Source: Amia ocellicauda
Taxonomy: Eukaryota > Chordata > Actinopteri > Amiiformes > Amiidae
NCBI RefSeq assembly: GCF_036373705.1
Contig: NC_089855.1
Span: 12,985,719-13,049,718 of the forward strand
Direction of reading: 5' to 3'
Length of the DNA: 64,000 nucleotides
Part shown: positions 1-13,900 of the stretch, piece after piece
Position numbering within the stretch: position 1 is the stretch's first letter
How the letters are laid out: every line of letters begins with the position of its first letter
The notes under the pieces: generated by a model
Seen by the model: the letters and a program-made list of their open reading frames with translations, nothing else
Told to the model about the DNA's origin: nothing
Database searches by the model: none
Made by a program: the position numbers and the translations under genes

Positions 1-262
1 AATAAGATCTTCCAGTGCCCACCTTCCTTTCATCATTAATGAGACCAGTTTCTCCCACTTTTCACATTTCTTGCTCTGCAGATTCCCAGTAATACATTAC
101 AGTGCTGATTGTTTTATATGTCCTGACATGAAAGATCCTTGGTTGCAACTTTTTGCAGAAACTCAACTGTCCTGAACTGGACAAGTACGATTTTCTGTGG
201 ATAGGGGGCTAATCAACAAGGATCTTTGCATGATGCCTAATTGTCTATTATTGTCTACGCAG

Positions 263-3200
263 GGTCAACCCGGTGACCCAGGACTTCCTGGTGAAAAAGG
301 AGATACAGTAAGTGAATAATAATAACCTGGAGGAATAATGCATAGTAATATTATGAAATAATTAGAAAGACATTTTAAAGATGATCGCTTCTTTTCGTCT
401 TCCATTAAAATCTGGTTTATCATAACAACGTGTCGGAATTAGTGATGCAAGTCATCAGGAAACACTCAGAGGGCATGTTTTTGCACCTCCTTAATTTGCA
501 TGTTTACATTTTTGTCATGAACAGTGCGCAACAATAATAGTCAACACAGCTATCACAGTCCACTGTTGAGTGTTCTTCATTTTTTAACTTTAGAAACTTT
601 TCCGCAGAGAGTAGCAGTACTGGCAAGTTCAGATGCCACAAATTAACCCTAGTATTGCCGCCTGTGTTTATAATGGACTTTACAAATATAATAGGAATAA
701 TTACTTTTCTTAAATACAATTTATGTGCATCGTACTGTTCTGTTAAGTACTGTGGTATGTCATTAATCATCTTATGGTTCTTAGGCTGATAATAAAGGAG
801 AAGCGGGTGTGATGGGATTCCCAGGTCCACGGGTAAGAAGTTGCCCTTTCTTCAATTTGAGTACTTAAGTACTTAATTTATATCTAAAATAAATCTGCAA
901 TAAAACCTTTGTTTTTTAGGGTCCCTCTGGTGTTGATGGCTACCCAGGAGAATGGGTGAGTTGACTTTAAACTCAATAAATTGTATTTCCATTGAATTAA
1001 TTATCCTCTGGATTCCTTATTTTCTGAGTTTTGTATTTTGTGTTTTTGCTTGTCTCAGGGGCAACCTGGTGACCCTGGTCCGATTGGAGCAAAAGGAAAA
1101 AAGGTTAATGCTTAATCCTCAATGCTGTCCCTAATACCAGTCTTCCTTGATACACCTTCCTTGCAAACGCTCCAGAGGCATAAATACTCTGAAATCATAC
1201 AAGAAACGCATCCGCAAAATGTGGTTTTGTTTGTGACTTAAAAATGATGGCTAATGTAACAGCTATTTTAGAAAATTCAAATTGAAGAACATAGAATAAA
1301 ATCGGATACATTGCTGATCTATTTCAAGTTTATTTTAAGATATAGTTCTGATGCTATACATCCTGATCAAATATAAATACACAGATTAATTACACTGCCT
1401 AAACAGAAAGAGACTTATCATTTTTAAATGTGGCACATTCTTTATTATACTAATGAAGAAATACATTGCAAACACACTTGTTTATTGACCCATATTGTAT
1501 TCTAGTCCCTAAAGTATATAATCTATTGTCTCATATTGTTGTTTTTGAAATGTTGTGCCTTTCTAGGGTGGCACAGGAGAGCCCGGCCCGTTAATAGATT
1601 TTGGTGGTCAGACATCAGGTAACTGGATTCATTATTCTTTTCATATTTTGTGTTGGGAAATGTATTGTTTGCAGTGGAAAGGTGTTTTCTGACACATCCA
1701 GAATAATGATGGATTTTGCTTGGTTTTCTTTGTGGGAAGCAGGATGTATTAAACGTGTTGTGTTTGTGTGCTGAATATTCAGCAGGTGCTCCAGGTCCGG
1801 AAGGAAGGAAGGGTGACCAAGGAGACAGGGGTGACCAGGGTTCAAAAGGTGTCCCGGGTCCTCCAGGACTACATGCATCCGATACAGGTAGGAACAACCA
1901 TAAGAAAATATTAAATATGTATTGTTATTGACAGTGCATCAGTGTTATCAGATTCCTCATATTGTGGTGTACCTTTTTCAACCTAATGTCAAGGGATTTG
2001 TTTGTTAAAAATTAAACACTCTTTTTTCTGTACTTTGGTAAGAAGGCCACTTTTGATTTTGAGATGACAAAGACAGAGGTGTCATGTTTGCTTTAACATG
2101 TCCTTTCGTCTGATCAATAGGAGCCACTGGCCCAGTTGGTCCTATAGGGCCTGCTGGGGCCAAAGGTTTCAAAGGTGAACCTGGACATCCTGCCCTCCTG
2201 CCTGGACCTCCAGGTTGGAATGGGGTTCCTGGCCCACCGGGTCTTCCTGGACCCAGAGGAACATGTAAGCCTACAGCAGAGCTCTGAATTTAGATGTGTT
2301 TCTATACAAAAATATTTGTTGTTGTGTCCACCGAAAATGAAATATATTCTTCACATGAAACCAGCTTTCTCTGACATACAGTTAAATGTGTTGTTTTATT
2401 TGTTTGTCACAGGGGACACTAAAGGATTTGAAGGACCCCCTGGCTTTCCAGGGTATCCTGGACGACTTGGATTAAAGGGAATGAAAGGTAACACTTGGGC
2501 AGATTCTTGTACTTGTCCAGAGAGTGTGCAGTGATTTTTCTGACTAAATTACCTATATAAGCTGTTATGCTGTGAGATGCTCAGGGATACCAATCCTAAC
2601 TGTAAGAAAGTCATGTTCCATGTTGTGATTTCCTTAGTTCAGTGTACCCAATACAACATCACTAAACCAAATTGATCCCGTGTTTCAGATTAGGATTGGC
2701 ACTTGCTAAACATTGCCTGGGATGTCTAGCATTACAGGATGTGAAGGCCGGGGAAGGTCTCATTATAACTTACAACAGGGGTGGGGAACCCTTTTCCTAT
2801 CAAGGTCCATTCGAGTGTTCACAAATGTATTCATGGGCCACAACCTTAATTAATACACATCAAAACATTAATACAGATGAAACTTACATTCTAATACAAG
2901 AACAAATCACTTTTTTCTAAATGCACACACTGCAGTCAAAACATAAATAACTATATAGCCTGCAATAAGTAAAAAACTCAAAAATCGCATACGATAAGAT
3001 AATGAAACAAGTGTAAATGTAAATATTGGAATAATGCTCAAAAGCAATATTTTATAGTTAAAAAATAACTATTGCATTTATCAAAAGATAATTGTACACT
3101 AAAGTAAACATTTTCAACACTGTGTAAACTTTGTTTTCAACATACAAAGCTACAGTGAGTAAAATCAGTGTATTTCAATATACTATATATTTAGCCTGCA

Positions 3201-6200
3201 AACCTGACAGCTCGGGACAGTCCACACAGGACATGTTTCTGCACTTTCCCTGCAGGAGCTCGTCCCTCACACTGCATTTTGACAGCCTCGCCAGGTGAAC
3301 ACTTTTACTCCATAAATATATAGCATCGCAATAAATGCTCCTCCGCTGATAATGTCCATGAAACATTATTTTGGTGGATGTGTTGCGCTATTGCTCTCTG
3401 TACTGTGCAGTAGCAATCGCGGATTGATCAGTAGAGTAAAAGCACTCGGTGCCATTTGGACCTGGCATTTCACTCGCAATGTTTTCACAACACTGGCACA
3501 AACCCACAAATCATCATTGTCATTCCCAGTATTACTGATGCCCCTGAATCAGTCGTGTTGATATACACTGCATTTCCATAACGAGCTCTCTTCAATCTCC
3601 GTTTCCAATCCATGTTTATTTGTGGGGTAATCACTCTATCCACTCAATCTGACTACAGTTGTAAGAAAACACCTGTAATGCTGTACAATGTGTTTTTCAA
3701 GCACATGAAAGACTGTAGACAGGTAGAGATCACCACTTGAGTGCCAGACTGACTCTATTGTAAAGGGCAGGCAGGATTATGGGTTATATTTGAGTTATTA
3801 TGTATTTTAATGACCGGTGATAATAACCCGATTTTGGCTATTTTAGGTAAATGTGTTTATAACTTATTTATTTTAGTGTTTATGCAGTTAATATGTAGTA
3901 GAGATGTTTATTACATAAGCTCAGTGCTTCTAGTGTTAAGTGTACGTCACAGAAATTATTTTTTTCAAATGCACTCTAGGGCCGGAGCAAACAGCCAGGG
4001 GTGGGGCTGGACGTTCCCCACCCCTGACTTACAAGATGAAAGTCTGCTATGAAGTATTACTGCTCCGTCTAGTGGCAGCAACCTTAGGCCAACAACCTGT
4101 GATTTGACCACTTCCTGTTTGCATTCAATTTTTGGAAGAACAACAATACAATGTCAGTTGTAAGGATATCATATCCATTGTATCAAGTTCTCACTATGCT
4201 GGAAATAATCTCATTCTCAGTCATGAATGAATCTGGAATTCCTGGACTGGAGTTGCATTAAATTCTTCATTGTTTTAGCCTTTGAGTTCCAAAGCTAGTA
4301 GACATTATTCACTGATAAATGCTAAATGATGGATGGTGCTGGACTTCTGGTTAATGTTTGCTGGCTAGGAGGGGCAGGTCATGTGACAATGTGAGGGTGG
4401 CTTTCCATTGGAAATAGGCAATATATATTTCATGGTCCTAGCAGATGCCCTTCGAAGCAAAAGTGTATAAACCCAAGCACAAGGTGAAATATAAAGCAGA
4501 TAGACAAGGTTGGCGTATAAACAGGGGTTCAAGAACAGGCAAACAAGTCAAACAGGGGAATCCAGAGCTCATAGTCAATATGTAGGCAATAGGTAGGAGA
4601 TCAGGCAGCCAGGACAGGAGCATCCAATAATAATAAACCGTAAAACAGACAAATAGGTACAGAGGAATAGTCTTTAGGAAATAAGGATTGGCATTGTTAC
4701 TCGGACAATTTGTGAACAAGATCTCACAAGGAGCTGAGCGAATCAAGGGGTATAAATACACAAGGCTGAGGGAAGAAGGCACATGTGGCTTGGTGAGCTG
4801 AACCAATGAGAGACGAGGGTAGGTACACTAAACACACATGCTGTGGAATGTCAGAGGCTACAGGGAGATGACGACCTCTTAGGGGAAACATTGAAGACAT
4901 TTACCATCTCTTTTTGTTTTAGGGGATGGAGGTGCCTGTAATTGTACCATCATCAGCTCGCCAGCAGGTTCCCCTGGCCCTGCCGGAAACCCAGGTGTGC
5001 CAGGGATGGAGGGGGAGCAGGGCCAGCGTGGAGACCAAGGAGACCCTGGGCCCCGCGGCTTCATAGGACTGCCAGTAAGAAAGCACTGATTGGCTGCCCA
5101 GCAAATTAATACTAATACTAAAAAGTGATACTAATTTTTCATATCTGCAGTTATTGGTTTAAAGCGATGTCCATTCCAAGGGATTGATACTCATAATATT
5201 TAACACTTTGCAAGTAAATTTTTCTATAATTTCTCATGCTCTTTGTGTATATATATTAGGGAGGCCTTCATCCAGCAGTGGATCGATATAGGCTGATTAT
5301 GGTGGTGATGGTCGTGTGTGTATGTGTGTGTCTTGCAATAGTTTTCATCCCCTGCAAAAATATTCACATCTGATTGATTACAAATAATGTAAACTTTTTT
5401 AATTCAAAATTCTAATTATCAAACTTAACACTGTTATATGGGGGTTGAACATCATCAAAACTTGCAAGGAAAATATATAAATAGAAATTACCATTGCATA
5501 AGTATTCAGCTCACTAATTCAGTATGTGGTAAAAGCAGCTTTGGCAGCAATTACTGTGACTCTTTTTGGATATGTTTCTGCCAGCTTTGCACAGTGGGAT
5601 GGTGTAATTTCTGCCCATTCTTGCTTAAAAAATCACTCAATTTCTGACTGAAGTTTGTTGGGAATCTTTGATGTCTCACCATACCTTTTCTACTGGATTC
5701 ACATTTGGACTTTTACTGGGCCACTCAAAGACATGCTTTCTTAATTTTAAACCATTCCAGTGTGGTTTTGTCCTTTGAAATGTGATTTGTTTCGACCCAC
5801 TATTGATTTCTGGTTGATTCAAGCAGGGTTTCCTCTAGGATTCACCTGCTATTTTGCACCATCCTCTTCCCCCTCAGTGCTTCCCAGTCCCTGCTGATGA
5901 GAAGCATCCCCATGATGCACCTCCATGCTTGACAGTTGGGATGGTGTTGACTGGGTGATATGTTGTGCTGGGCTTGTGCCAGATATAATGCTTTTAGATC
6001 AAAAAGATTACCTTCTTATCTCATCTGACCACCACAGAATTGACATGCTTTGTGACAAAACTCATACTAGAATTAAAATGGGTCTTTTTCAGGAACAGCT
6101 GCTTTCTTGCCACTCGCCCACACAGGTCATATTTGTGTAGGGACTGGTATAATGTTGATGTATGAACACTGATTCCCATCTCAGACCTAGAACATTGCAA

Positions 6201-7290
6201 ACCTTTAAAAATCACTTCTCCGTGGCATCCCTAACCAGTTTCCTGCTTGCTCAGCTGCTCAGTTTGGAAGGGCATCCTGATCTGGCTAGTGACTTTGTGG
6301 TATGAGGCACATTTCACTTCTTAATGATGGTTCACCATATTCAGTGACTTTTACATTTTCTTGTAACCTTTAACTAATCTGTGTTTCTCTACCACTTTTT
6401 CCCTGACTCGGCTTTCATGGTTGGTTTGACCATTATGTGAGTTGTGGCTTGACATTCAATATTTGTCAAGCCAGGGGATGCCATGAGTAGAGGACCCAGA
6501 TGTGGGATTAATGCTGGTCTGGGAAGGGGTGTTAGGAAACAGGTCAAAGGGATAGGAGAGGGATGTAAAGCAGGCTGTCAAGGTTTAGTCATTTAGTCAT
6601 TGGGAAAAGCAAGGTCAGATACACAGAAAGTCACTAAACACTGTTGATGTTACATTTGAAGCAGGCTTCACGAAGAAGTATCGACCCTTCAGAAGCCCCC
6701 CAAACACCTTGCCAGAAACCACAAATGATGCTTTGTTGCGTCACACCAGCAGCTGACAGTGTTGAATTGGTTTGGAATTTGTGTCGGTGTATCAAACCCC
6801 CATAATGCTTAAAAGAGGTCTGAACCACCTCAAATCCAAGGGTGATAGAGAGGAGACAGATTTGCAGATGCTACAGAATACATTTATTGAGCCAGAGCCA
6901 GAGAGAAAGAGAGAGATAGATATGTAGATAGATGTACAGATAGAGAGTTCAAGAGATAGATTTAGATAGTTTTAGAGACATAGATTTAGCAATAGATAGA
7001 TAGATATGGTGGTAGAGTCAGTCCCAGCAGTGTAGTTCTTTTAAAATAAAAATCTTTAAATTACACCAATTACATAATCATGTCCCTCCAACACATTTGC
7101 CTCTTCAACACAATCACTATTCTTATTTATACAAGCATATACGTCTTTCTCCACTTCCCAAAATATAGTCTTCTTTTGCCCTCTGTTATATAAACCATCA
7201 CTTTCCCAGTTGCACAAGCATGTCTATCTGATAAACAAAATATAGGCTATACTCTATATCAGCATCACTTGGATCATTACACAACCATAT

Positions 7291-7327
<37 letters not shown>

Positions 7328-7918
7328 TAGGAAATACATATAAATGTTGACTATATCTAGGCTATATGAAATGTAGACTTAGTGTAGTTAATTGCATTTA
7401 TTTGACGTCGCTGCTTAGTACGACATTCATGACGTAAATATGACTGCCTACAATAAATTCAACATTTAGTCTTGAGTCTCTATATTGATCAGAGAGATAA
7501 AATATCACATAATGTTACTTATACTGTGGTGACAAAGCAAGATTGATGACCGCATATTTGTGGACATGTCCACACTGACACATTATTTTCACATAACCCT
7601 TATTGAACTACAGATCAAAGATGATGATGTGTTCATTTGTATATTGCCTTGCTGATGTCTGGAGGACTGCTGCCTTTTGAATCAGTCGATACAGTCGCAA
7701 TACCTTGTATTGACCAGCAGATGTCACTATGGACAGCATGTATTGAGCCCTTCAAAGCAGTGAACCTTTGTTTGGTACAATAGCTTCGAACGGTTCAATG
7801 TTTCAGAAAACTTTGTTTCCCCCATCACTACTAAACACCAAAGAAGGGCTTGGAATTGTTGCACTGATGTAAACAAGACTTCACAATGAATAAGGGAACA
7901 GAGGGATATATATATATA

Positions 7919-7953
<35 letters not shown>

Positions 7954-10900
7954 GACTGAGGGAGCAGATAGCAGAGGAGTGGAGTGCTGAACCAATGGGA
8001 GGGAAGAGGGTCATTTAAACTAAATGCACATGGGATTTTGGAATGTAATGCCAGAGACAGGACTAAAATTCGGGCGACCTCTGGTGGCGAGGTGAGAACA
8101 TGACAATATTTAACTGAGGGAATTTACAGAAACAGATTAATTTAATCTGAAGTCAAGTTTTGTTACTTTCATTACCCAGACAGAGACCACAACTTAATTG
8201 TGTAACCTTTCAAATTAATATTTTACACCAGGACTGATTTAGGGTTGCTGTAGCAAAGACTCTAAATATAAAGTCCTATTTGAAAGTTTCATGATTGCAA
8301 ACTGAAATGGCAACAAAATGTGGAAACTTTGCATTGGGGTGAATGCTTTTGTAAGGCACTGTTTTTACATATACCGATATATATCAGTCCTAATAAATTG
8401 ACTACATTGTTAACTGTCACATATCTTGCCTTTGCTTTACTGTTGCCATAAATTGTTCTTGTTGTCCTTCACTCATTTTACTAACAGGGGTTTCCAGGTG
8501 AAAAGGGTTCTCCTGGTGTAAAGGGACAGAAAGGTCTATCCAGAGTAGCTACTGAAAAAGGTAAGTTCTTTATGCTGTTTAATGTGGAATCCAAAGCTAC
8601 TTACAAATACTATCTGTGTTCATGCATCATTCGGAAATGCAGCTGCTTCAGTTCCTCAGAAACCCATTTAATAAGTTAAGTTCTTATTTAATGCAACATG
8701 AGCTACTGACTAGATAATAGATACAGACATAAAGTAAAATGTCCTTACTTTAAAACTCAAGTAAGTTAATATAACAGTCTCCATGATCATAAAACCCTGT
8801 ACATCCAAAGAGGGAGTTGAGTTTTCCTGTCAAGCATTGCAATACTCCAATGCAGTGATGTCTTCCTAATAAGGAATAGCTGTACGTTAATCATGTTTCC
8901 ACTGGTAAGTCAAAGCTAAGTTTCTCCGGAAACTTTTATTTAGGCTAGAGTTTGAAAATGGCTATACTATGTGTAAGAAACTCTCCACAATAACATTCCC
9001 ACTTCAGAAATCCCTTATCCCCCAGACTGCTTGCATTAAAATGCTTTAAGATGTCAGTGACATATTAGATGGTTGATAAACCTACAGTATACATACTTTT
9101 CTTTAAAGCAGATTCATTACAGTGTGGTTTGCATGTGTGACTCCTCTTCTCTGGGAAGTCCTGACCATGCTTGTGGTTTTGTTGTGCAGGAGGTCAAGGA
9201 GACCCGGGAGACCCTGGCTTAGCAGGTTTCCCAGGTCAGAGAGGCAGGCCTGGACTTAATGGCTTTATAGGACTGCCTGGGCTGCAGGGCCCGCCGGTGA
9301 GTGAAAGTTTGGTTAACAAGCCACCTTCATTTTCTAACTTAAGAAGATATGTATATATATTTTTTATGTTTTGCTTTGCTTTATAGTGACTTATAATTAC
9401 TTTATTCTGCTGTCCCCACTTTAACAGAACACAGCATACACAAGCAGTGACAGATTACTAACAAGTGATTCGCTATAAATATTCTAATTAGGCTTAAAAA
9501 TGCAACCAAGTTTGCATTGTGTGACAGTGCGGCGTTACCTCATGTTGGGTAGGAGCCCAGTGAAGTGAACCAGTTTCTGCCAGTTTATAAGAAATCTGTT
9601 CAAAAGCTTTTAAATAAATAAATGAATTAGTACATAATCACAGTGTACACCAAAGTGATTGATAGAGAATCACATGTAATTAAACATAATTTTAAAAATG
9701 AATATTTTTCTGCATTACAAATAAAAACTCTTAAGATCCAGAGGGAAGATTTGTGTCTTTGATACAAAATATGTTTTTAATGCAGGTTTTTTCCTTCAAA
9801 ATATTGTACACTTCTTTTCTGAGCCTGTTTCATTTATGCCACCCCAATTTCTTCTATTCGCCATAAGAACTGCTGTCTCACTGTGTCTTCTGTATTTTCT
9901 TTCAGGGTGAAGGACCAAAAGGCCTCCCTGGAGATAAAGGGTTTCAGGGCCCATATGGTGCCAAAGGTGCGATGGGTGAGATAGGTGAACCTGGACTCGT
10001 CTTGGGCTCTGAAAAAGGACGACGAGGGCCTCTTGGTGATGCTGGATTGAAAGGGGAACGTGGCCGCCCAGGCCCCCCAGGGATCCCAGGTATGCCCTTT
10101 CACCTCTCCCTATGAGTAGAGAGCAGGACATTTCACGATTTCAAGGATTTCACGGAAATCGTGAATTTGACTGTTTCCTATGAATTATGTATTTTTATTA
10201 GTATTACATCATTCCTCACTTTCCCTCTTTATTTATTGTTATTATTTAATTTGGGGGGGCCCTAGATCAGTGTCAGCAAGGATCCTCTATCTTTTAAATA
10301 CCTTGATTGGTATTTGTATTCTGACAACAACAGTCTTACAAGAAAAATGTTGAAACTCTTCTTAACAAACTATAGCTGCAACTCACATTATAAAATTGGG
10401 GGGAATTTCTGAAGCATTTTCTCTTCAAGACCTCTGAGAATGTTGTATTTAGGAAGGGAAATAAACAGCTTATATTTAATTGGAATAATGTGGTTTATTA
10501 ATTTATCCAGTTTCCTATTGGAACCGCTCACTTAATGTACAGGTTAAGATTAATCACAGTACTTTTTTCATAGGTCATGAATGAATGTGGTTTTCCAGTA
10601 GTTTGATTGTTTGTTTACCAGGACTTTTATAATACACATTATATTATTTTTAAGTCTTCTCTTTGTTGGTAAAAAAAATATGTCTCAGTACTTGAAAATG
10701 TGACATGTTTGAATCATAGTTTTGCTTCTGCTAATGCTTATTATTAATGCTGATTCTCTCCTGTGTTTGAATGAAAGGTGACTCGTCTTGCAGTTCTCAG
10801 GACAGTGGTGTGAAACAGCAGGGTAACACGCTCATAGAAGGTAACGGGAATGGATTCGTTGTGGTCAGAGTGATTACAGCTATAACATTCATTGACATTT

Positions 10901-13900
10901 GTTCTGAAGTACCAGAATTATGCAAGTAATATTGTAGTAAAGGGGAAATAATTTTGTCAGATAAAAGCTGTAATTAAGCAAGATAGTATATTTTCAGTTA
11001 AGAATATTTCTGATTTGAACCCTACCATGACAGTAATAAAAGAATATTATGTAACAGACTGGAATGCTTGTGATTGGATGATAAATTGTGGATAATGCAG
11101 AATAAAATTAACTGTTGTGTACCTCCTAGTCGGTGTGAAATTCATCTTTTTCTGTTTTTTTTGTTTTTTTTTATATTCATAGGTGACTGTGACACAGAGC
11201 AAGGACTACCTGGGCCGCCAGGCACCGCTGGACCACCAGGCATTGATGGTTTAATAGGTAAAATTGATAAGGAGATGTTTTATGGTTGGCAGAATTTGGA
11301 TTTCTCAAAAACAGAAAGTCTAGGTGTCTGAACACCTGTTGACCATGCAGAGCAGGTGGAAGACCTTGCTATTAATGAGATATGAAGTTGAAGATTTGAA
11401 GGGAAATTACAGTTGAATATTTGAAACTATGCTTGATACTAAATTAAAAAACAAAAACATTCAAAAGAGGCAGTAGAAGCATAGAGTGTATGAAGAATAT
11501 AAAACAATATTTTTGCTGCTGAAGGAGAAAAATCTACAGTTACACAGAAAGATCCATTTGCTACTTAATACAGTGGGTAACTTCCCCTCCTGTAACATTT
11601 GTGCTTTTCTGTCTGTCTCTTAGGCAGGCCAGGTGCAAAAGGGTTTCCAGGACTTCCAGGAACTGACGGATTGAAAGGCGAGCAAGGAGATGAGGGCGTA
11701 GGAGGGGCACCTGGGCCATCAGGTAAGAGTTGACCCCACCGTCAGCCCGAAGTGACCTCCCACCCGACAGCGACCCCCTCACAGACCCGTACAAAGACCT
11801 CAAATCAGCCCTGATTTCCCTCAGTTTTCTGGAGGGGGAGTTCCCACTGATGCTCCGTCCACACTGGCATCCACTCAATTGCCAGACGTTGTTTATTTCT
11901 AGTTGGGCCAGTGAATTTGCAATTTGAATATATTAAAATAAAATATGATTCTCATCTGGTTTTATAAATAAAACATATTCAGAATTTGTGGAGCATTTAA
12001 TTTAAACAAATGAGAATTTGATAAGAACTTAATAAGAAGATAAGTGAATGGTGTATGGTTCACATTGTGTCCATTCACAGTTTGGCCTTTAAAATGTGTC
12101 TGACTCTGATGATGGCTCTATGTCCTCTACAGGTTTTATTGGCCCTCGTGGAGATGCTGGCCAGCCAGGCTTCCAGGGGCAGGAGGGTGTACCAGGGCAG
12201 CCAGGACAGCCAGGCCACAGTGGTGAGAGGGGGCTTAAGGGCCATCATGGAGAGGTCTTGGGAGCAGCAGTTGGGGCACCTGGAGACAAAGGTCCCCCTG
12301 GATTAATAGGACCAAAAGGCCTAAGTGGAGACCCAGGCCTGCCAGGATATTCAGGTGAGTGATGACCTTTAGGAAACACCAAAGTATTTCAGCCCTCAGT
12401 ATAATGAGTAACATTTTATTTCCTCAATATAGCAAAGCCTTGTGTAATGTCCAGCTCTCATGTGTAACTTCTTTAATTGTTGAAAGAGAATCCACTTTGA
12501 AATATAGGAGATATCTTTCTAAACATTTAAGATCAATTAAAATGTGACAGGTTGTGCTCTGTTACTCAGTGTAATCCAACTTTATACATGGTATTGAACC
12601 TGAATCTTCAATGATCTCCTTCCTTCTTTAAGGAATGGACGGCATGCCTGGTATCCGTGGTTTCAAAGGGGAGCATGGTTCTCCTGGCCTGCCGGGGCTG
12701 CAAGGATTGCCAGGACCAAAAGGAGAACATGGTATAGGGGGAATACCAGGGAAACCGGGCTCCCCTGGGTCTCCTGGTTCAGAAGGCCCACCAGGTGAGA
12801 TCACTGGTGTAAAACTGATGTTATTTTAAGAAGGAGCATTTATCTTACATTGCTTACTTCTAGAGAGCACTTATCTGAAAAATGGTAGTGGAATTATGGT
12901 TTTGTTTTCTTTTGTTGGTGTGTTTTTTGCTAATAGATTTGTGTGTATCCAAGTGGATCTTATGAGACAAGAAGCTTTTAAAAAATCATAGTTCCTAAGT
13001 TACATATTTCATGTGGTAATATATATATATATATATATATATACAATAGGACTACAATGTAGATTTGTTCAGCCTATAATGAACTAGTTTGTATCTTTAT
13101 AGTATATTATAAGTCCCATGTGTTTGTTCTAATATTGATTTATATTCATCCTCTAGGCCTTTCTGGCAATAGAGGTGATCAGGGAGACCAAGGCCCACCA
13201 GGCCCCGCTGGAATGAAAGGTTCACCTGGATTCACTGGCGACCCTGGGTTTAAGGGTCATCAAGGCCAGCCTGGAGATCCTGGCCATCCTGGTTCAAGTG
13301 GTTATCCGGGTATTCCTGGACTCAGAGGTAAACTGCAAATTGTAACACAGCCCTGAGTATTGTAAAGTAAATTCCAAATAATAAAAAAAACACAGTTAAG
13401 TTCATAATGTGTCAACAAAATGACCTGTGCATGACACTCTGACTTGAGTTAGTCACACAGTTTTAATATTTATGTCAGAATTTTCTTTATTTAGTTCAAA
13501 CTGAAACTTCATTTTATAGCAGAAATGACAGTTTTGTGTTGACACATCCTTGGCACAAACATGAGGTACATTACAGAAAAAGCGTATACAGTCTATTTCT
13601 CATTAGTCTGAAAGTAGATATGCACACATATCAAATGGGAAGTATGATGTCTTGATTGAAATGTTGACAGCTGCATTTTTACAGAAATGACTAACGTAAT
13701 AAGCCCCTTAGAAGCTTTAACATAACTGTTAATCACCATCCTTTCTGATAGCCTTTCTTTTTGCTGCAATTGGAGATAAAGTATTGGCTTTATTGTCTAG
13801 GTGCCAAGGGTGCTGAGGGCATGGCTGGGTTCAGTGGCATGCCTGGTCTCAAAGGTGTGAGGGGGTTTGATGGGGTGAAGGGGGAGACTGGATCTGCTGG

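Larger units (their letters stand above)
5322..8367 (-). mobile_element. Decayed Tc1-like transposon, interrupted by a later insertion
   Basis: The left end (about 5322-5420: TCTTGCAATAGTTTTCATCC) and right end (about 8290-8367: GAATGCTTTTGTAAGGCACT) are diverged inverted copies of a terminus typical of fish Tc1-like elements. Between about 5520 and 6350 the minus strand carries transposase remnants: a WSDE-like block (first catalytic Asp) near 6030 and, downstream in its frame, blocks resembling [10 protein letters not shown] and GCFSSAG near 5900-5960, with stops and frame breaks. A separate element occupies 6464-8105. It accounts for most of the 3.4-kb COL4A2 intron 5075-8487. Dead copy; ends accurate to about 10 bp. 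Confidence 0.7.

Noticed and set aside
2672..2920. 82-codon open frame crossing the left hAT border
   Set aside because: It spans a transposon boundary and has no domain; chance frame.
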